Assembly: GCA_002425885.1 (NCBI GenBank)
Contig: DINC01000120.1
Span: forward strand, 7,235-16,560
Source of the DNA: Spirochaetia bacterium UBA5550
GTDB lineage: Bacteria; Spirochaetota; UBA4802; UBA5550
Direction of reading: 5' to 3'
Length of the DNA stretch: 9,326 nt
The position numbers and the translations under genes are program-made. Shown in pieces: positions 7,734 to 9,326 of the stretch. A model generated the notes under the pieces. It was given only the letters and a program-made list of their open reading frames with translations, did no database searches and was not told where the DNA came from. How positions within the stretch are numbered: position 1 is the stretch's first letter; each line of letters starts with the position of its first letter.

Positions 7734-7906
7734 ACAGCCCCCGCACCCCCGGAGGGGGCAAGGATTTAATCGATTCAGTTAAAAGTAACTCAAAGATATT
7801 ATTCACTTATATTTTTTTAATTAGATGCAAACTGTTCCCGGTTTTTAAAATGAAATTAATAATCAGAAAAAGACAGTCTTGCCCCCTCCGGGGGTGCGGG
7901 GGCTGT
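7734..7906. repeat. 173-bp element with perfect 29-bp terminal inverted repeats (MITE-like)
   Basis: Bases 7734-7762 and 7878-7906 are exact reverse complements over 29 bp. Each arm is strongly GC-rich, with runs of five C and five G that can themselves form a small hairpin (CCCCC-GGA-GGGGG in the left arm). The 115-bp centre (7763-7877) is AT-rich and has no reading frame of note. The arrangement of long identical ends and a short non-coding middle resembles a miniature inverted-repeat element or a paired palindromic repeat. No clear target-site duplication flanks it. It lies in the divergent gap between the outer-membrane protein operon and tsaC, and its right end abuts the 21-bp tandem array. 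It could instead form a large stem or cruciform with a local regulatory role. Neither arm is followed by a T-run in either direction, which argues against a terminator. Confidence 0.8.
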
Positions 7907-7926
7907 TAAGTATCGGCGCTGATTGA

Positions 7927-8199
7927 AATCATATCTGTTTCAATACATTTTACATTGAATTCAATGCTATTTATATCTGTTTCAATGTATTTTGCTTTGA
8001 ATTTGATGCTTTTTGCTCCGGCGTCAAAGCTATTTGCTTTGAGTTTGATGCTTTTTGCTCTGAGTTTAAAGCTTTTTACATTGAATTCAATGCTATTTGC
8101 TCCAGGTTCAAAGCTTTTAGCTCTGACTTCAAAGCTATTTACTCTGAATTCAAAGCTATTTGCTCCGGTTTCAATGCTTTTTGCTCTAAACTCAATTCA
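7927..8199. repeat. 21-bp tandem repeat array, 13 imperfect copies, open in one frame on each strand
   Basis: Read on the minus strand from 8199, the DNA falls into thirteen 21-bp units with no insertion or deletion. Each unit is seven codons: AGC, then TTT/ATT/ATC, GAA or AAA, a highly variable codon, AGA/GGA/AAT/AAA, GCA/GTA, and AAA or AAT. Units at 8074-8094 and 7948-7968 are identical and contain the palindrome CATTGAATTCAATG. A fourteenth, decayed unit runs to a TAA at 7906-7908. The first unit carries TGA where AGC is expected (8197-8199). The minus frame encodes heptads such as SFEFRVN and SIEFNVK over about 96 codons but has no ATG except near its end. The plus strand gives hydrophobic heptads like LFALSLK from a TTG at 7955 or ATG at 7964 to 8257, with no ribosome-binding site. 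I treat the array as a non-coding minisatellite; a repeat-peptide remnant is possible. Confidence 0.85.
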
Positions 8200-8211
8200 A
8201 ACTTTAACTGC

Positions 8212-8217
8212 TATAAT
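8212..8217 (+). promoter_or_regulatory. Candidate -10 box for tsaC
   Basis: A perfect TATAAT lies about 95 bp before the tsaC ATG and just beyond the last 21-bp repeat unit. The place where a -35 box should be (about 8189-8194, AACTCA) lies at the edge of the first array unit and is a poor match. If this is the promoter, the tandem array forms its upstream flank and copy-number change could alter its upstream context. Confidence 0.35.
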
Positions 8218-8312
8218 TGCAGCAAAACACCTTTTCCTCCCCCTAAAATTTAATTGACTGAAACAGCGAATGGCAAAGGATGTTCTCAGTATAAAACCAA
8301 ACGGAATCAGCC

Positions 8313-9278
8313 ATGATTGTTTTGAAAGATACTCACGAAAATATAGTAAAGGGAGCGGAGATAATCCGCAAAGGGGGCCTTGTTGCCTTCCCCACTGAAA
8401 CTGTTTACGGCCTGGGCGCTGACGCCTTTAATCCCGCAGCAGTGGCAGGTATTTTTGAGGCGAAACAGAGGCCCTTTTTCGACCCGCTGATTATCCATAT
8501 TGCGGACTGCTCTGACATAAATAAAATCTCAACCGGTATTGACAAAAAGACATACAGGCTTGTGGAGAGATTCTGGCCCGGCCCCCTCACAGTTATACTT
8601 CCTAAAAACAGTTCAGTTCCGGATATAGTCACATCGGGCCTTGACTCAGTTGCAATCCGCATGCCGCGCCACGACACAGCCCTTACGCTGATTAAGGAGG
8701 CAGGCACACCCATTGCAGCGCCAAGCGCCAACAGATTCAGCTGTCTGAGCCCCACAACCTCACGCCACGTCATGGAACAGCTTGGAAATGCAGTTGACAT
8801 GATACTTGACGGAGGCCCCTGCACAGTGGGGATTGAATCCACTATTATAAAAATTACATCTGCCGGAGTTCATCTTCTCCGCCCCGGCGGCATTGCCACA
8901 GAGGGGATCGAAGACTGCATCGGTGAAAAAATAATTATAGACGGAGCGGGGAATAAACCTGAAGCTCCGGGTCAGCTTGAGTACCACTACTCACCTGCAA
9001 AGCCTGTTGTAATAACAGAGAAACTCCCCCTTGACGATAAAAAGGGGGGATTCCTATTTTTTAAAAAGCCCTGCGGAGATTACCCTGCTGAGAGATCCTT
9101 TATTCTGTCAGAGAGCGGAGACCTCCGGGAGGCTGCGGCAAACCTCTTTTCGCACCTGCACTCACTGGACTCGCTTGAAATCTGCCGCATATACGCCCAG
9201 CCTGTGCCTGAGACAGGGCTTGGCCTCGGGATTATGGACAGGCTTAAAAAAGCATCCATGAAGTTTAAAAACGGTTGA
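8313..9278 (+). CDS. tsaC: L-threonylcarbamoyladenylate synthase, Sua5 type
   Basis: The enzyme makes threonylcarbamoyl-AMP from threonine, bicarbonate and ATP, the first step of t6A formation at position 37 of ANN-decoding tRNAs. The 321 residues form the longer Sua5 architecture. The YrdC domain covers about 8-190: GGLVAFPTETVYGLG (21-35), KQRPFFDPLIIHI (51-63), AIRMPRH (114-120), APSANRFSCLSPTT (136-149), DGGPCTVGIESTI (166-178) and LLRPGGI (188-194). A linker with the typical PGQLEYHYSP (219-228) leads to a short Rossmann-like C-terminal domain (about 230-321) ending in YAQPVPETGLGLGIMDRLKKAS. The ATG at 8313 is preceded by a weak GGA at 8303-8305, 7 nt away, and gives the expected N-terminus. 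It is divergent from the outer-membrane protein operon and stands alone to the window end. The 48 nt after the stop contain no obvious terminator. Confidence 0.95.
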   Translation: MIVLKDTHENIVKGAEIIRKGGLVAFPTETVYGLGADAFNPAAVAGIFEAKQRPFFDPLIIHIADCSDINKISTGIDKKTYRLVERFWPGPLTVILPKNSSVPDIVTSGLDSVAIRMPRHDTALTLIKEAGTPIAAPSANRFSCLSPTTSRHVMEQLGNAVDMILDGGPCTVGIESTIIKITSAGVHLLRPGGIATEGIEDCIGEKIIIDGAGNKPEAPGQLEYHYSPAKPVVITEKLPLDDKKGGFLFFKKPCGDYPAERSFILSESGDLREAAANLFSHLHSLDSLEICRIYAQPVPETGLGLGIMDRLKKASMKFKNG

Positions 9279-9326
9279 TTATCCATTAAAGCCTGTTATT
9301 TTATAAAAAACATTTATCAGAAAGTC

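Noticed and set aside
7906..8196. Minus-strand heptad frame as a real gene
   Set aside because: A TGA precedes the repeats, the only ATG is about seven codons from the end, and no promoter or ribosome-binding site was seen. Kept as a finding, not a CDS.
7734..8199. CRISPR array
   Set aside because: Units are contiguous 21-bp tandem copies with no unique spacers, and no cas gene is present.
7955..8257. Plus-strand 100-codon frame made of hydrophobic LFALxSK heptads
   Set aside because: It starts at TTG (or ATG at 7964) with no ribosome-binding site, lies entirely within the 21-bp array plus a short tail, and its composition simply follows the repeat. Described as a repeat instead.
8405..8842. 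145-codon minus-strand frame opposite tsaC
   Set aside because: It mirrors the conserved YrdC domain coding sequence and has no independent support.

Overview
The window looks like chromosomal DNA of a free-living Gram-negative bacterium. A SmpB/HtpG pair, a Sua5-type tRNA-modification enzyme, a multi-transmembrane Cache chemoreceptor-like gene and a large outer-membrane barrel/FlgD-Ig/OmpA fusion are together most reminiscent of a spirochaete. That placement is inferred from gene style, not from any search. Coding regions are of moderate GC and intergenic DNA is AT-rich.

Layout, left to right. (1) 1-979, minus strand: the N-terminal part of a membrane sensor whose reading frame is cut by a single in-frame TAA at 287-289. 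The frame stays open for 95 more codons to the window edge and reads as Cache-like sensor sequence, so this is a broken gene or a sequence error. (2) 1121-3532, minus: htpG followed by smpB, probably co-transcribed. The 81-nt gap contains overlapping inverted repeats that reach the smpB ribosome-binding site. (3) 3728-7593, minus: a tight three-gene operon. It starts with an 877-aa outer-membrane protein (barrel, four FlgD-like Ig units, OmpA peptidoglycan-binding domain), joined by a TAATG overlap to a mannosyl-3-phosphoglycerate phosphatase-family HAD enzyme. A 146-aa four-helix membrane protein of unknown function follows 3 nt later, then a possible terminator hairpin. (4) 7594-8312: a 719-nt divergent intergenic region with no convincing gene. 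It holds a 173-bp element bounded by perfect 29-bp inverted repeats, directly abutted by about 13 copies of a 21-bp tandem repeat. One frame is open through the array on each strand. (5) 8313-9278, plus: tsaC (Sua5 type).

The recognised genes cover protein quality control (HtpG, SmpB/tmRNA ribosome rescue), tRNA t6A modification (TsaC) and envelope anchoring (OmpA fusion). The phosphatase suggests mannosylglycerate-type solute chemistry, but its usual partner synthase is not in the window. I found no mobile-element protein, CRISPR array, tRNA, rRNA or defence system. The most unusual DNA is the 7734-8199 inverted-repeat and tandem-array block, the htpG-smpB spacer and the nonsense codon in the sensor gene.
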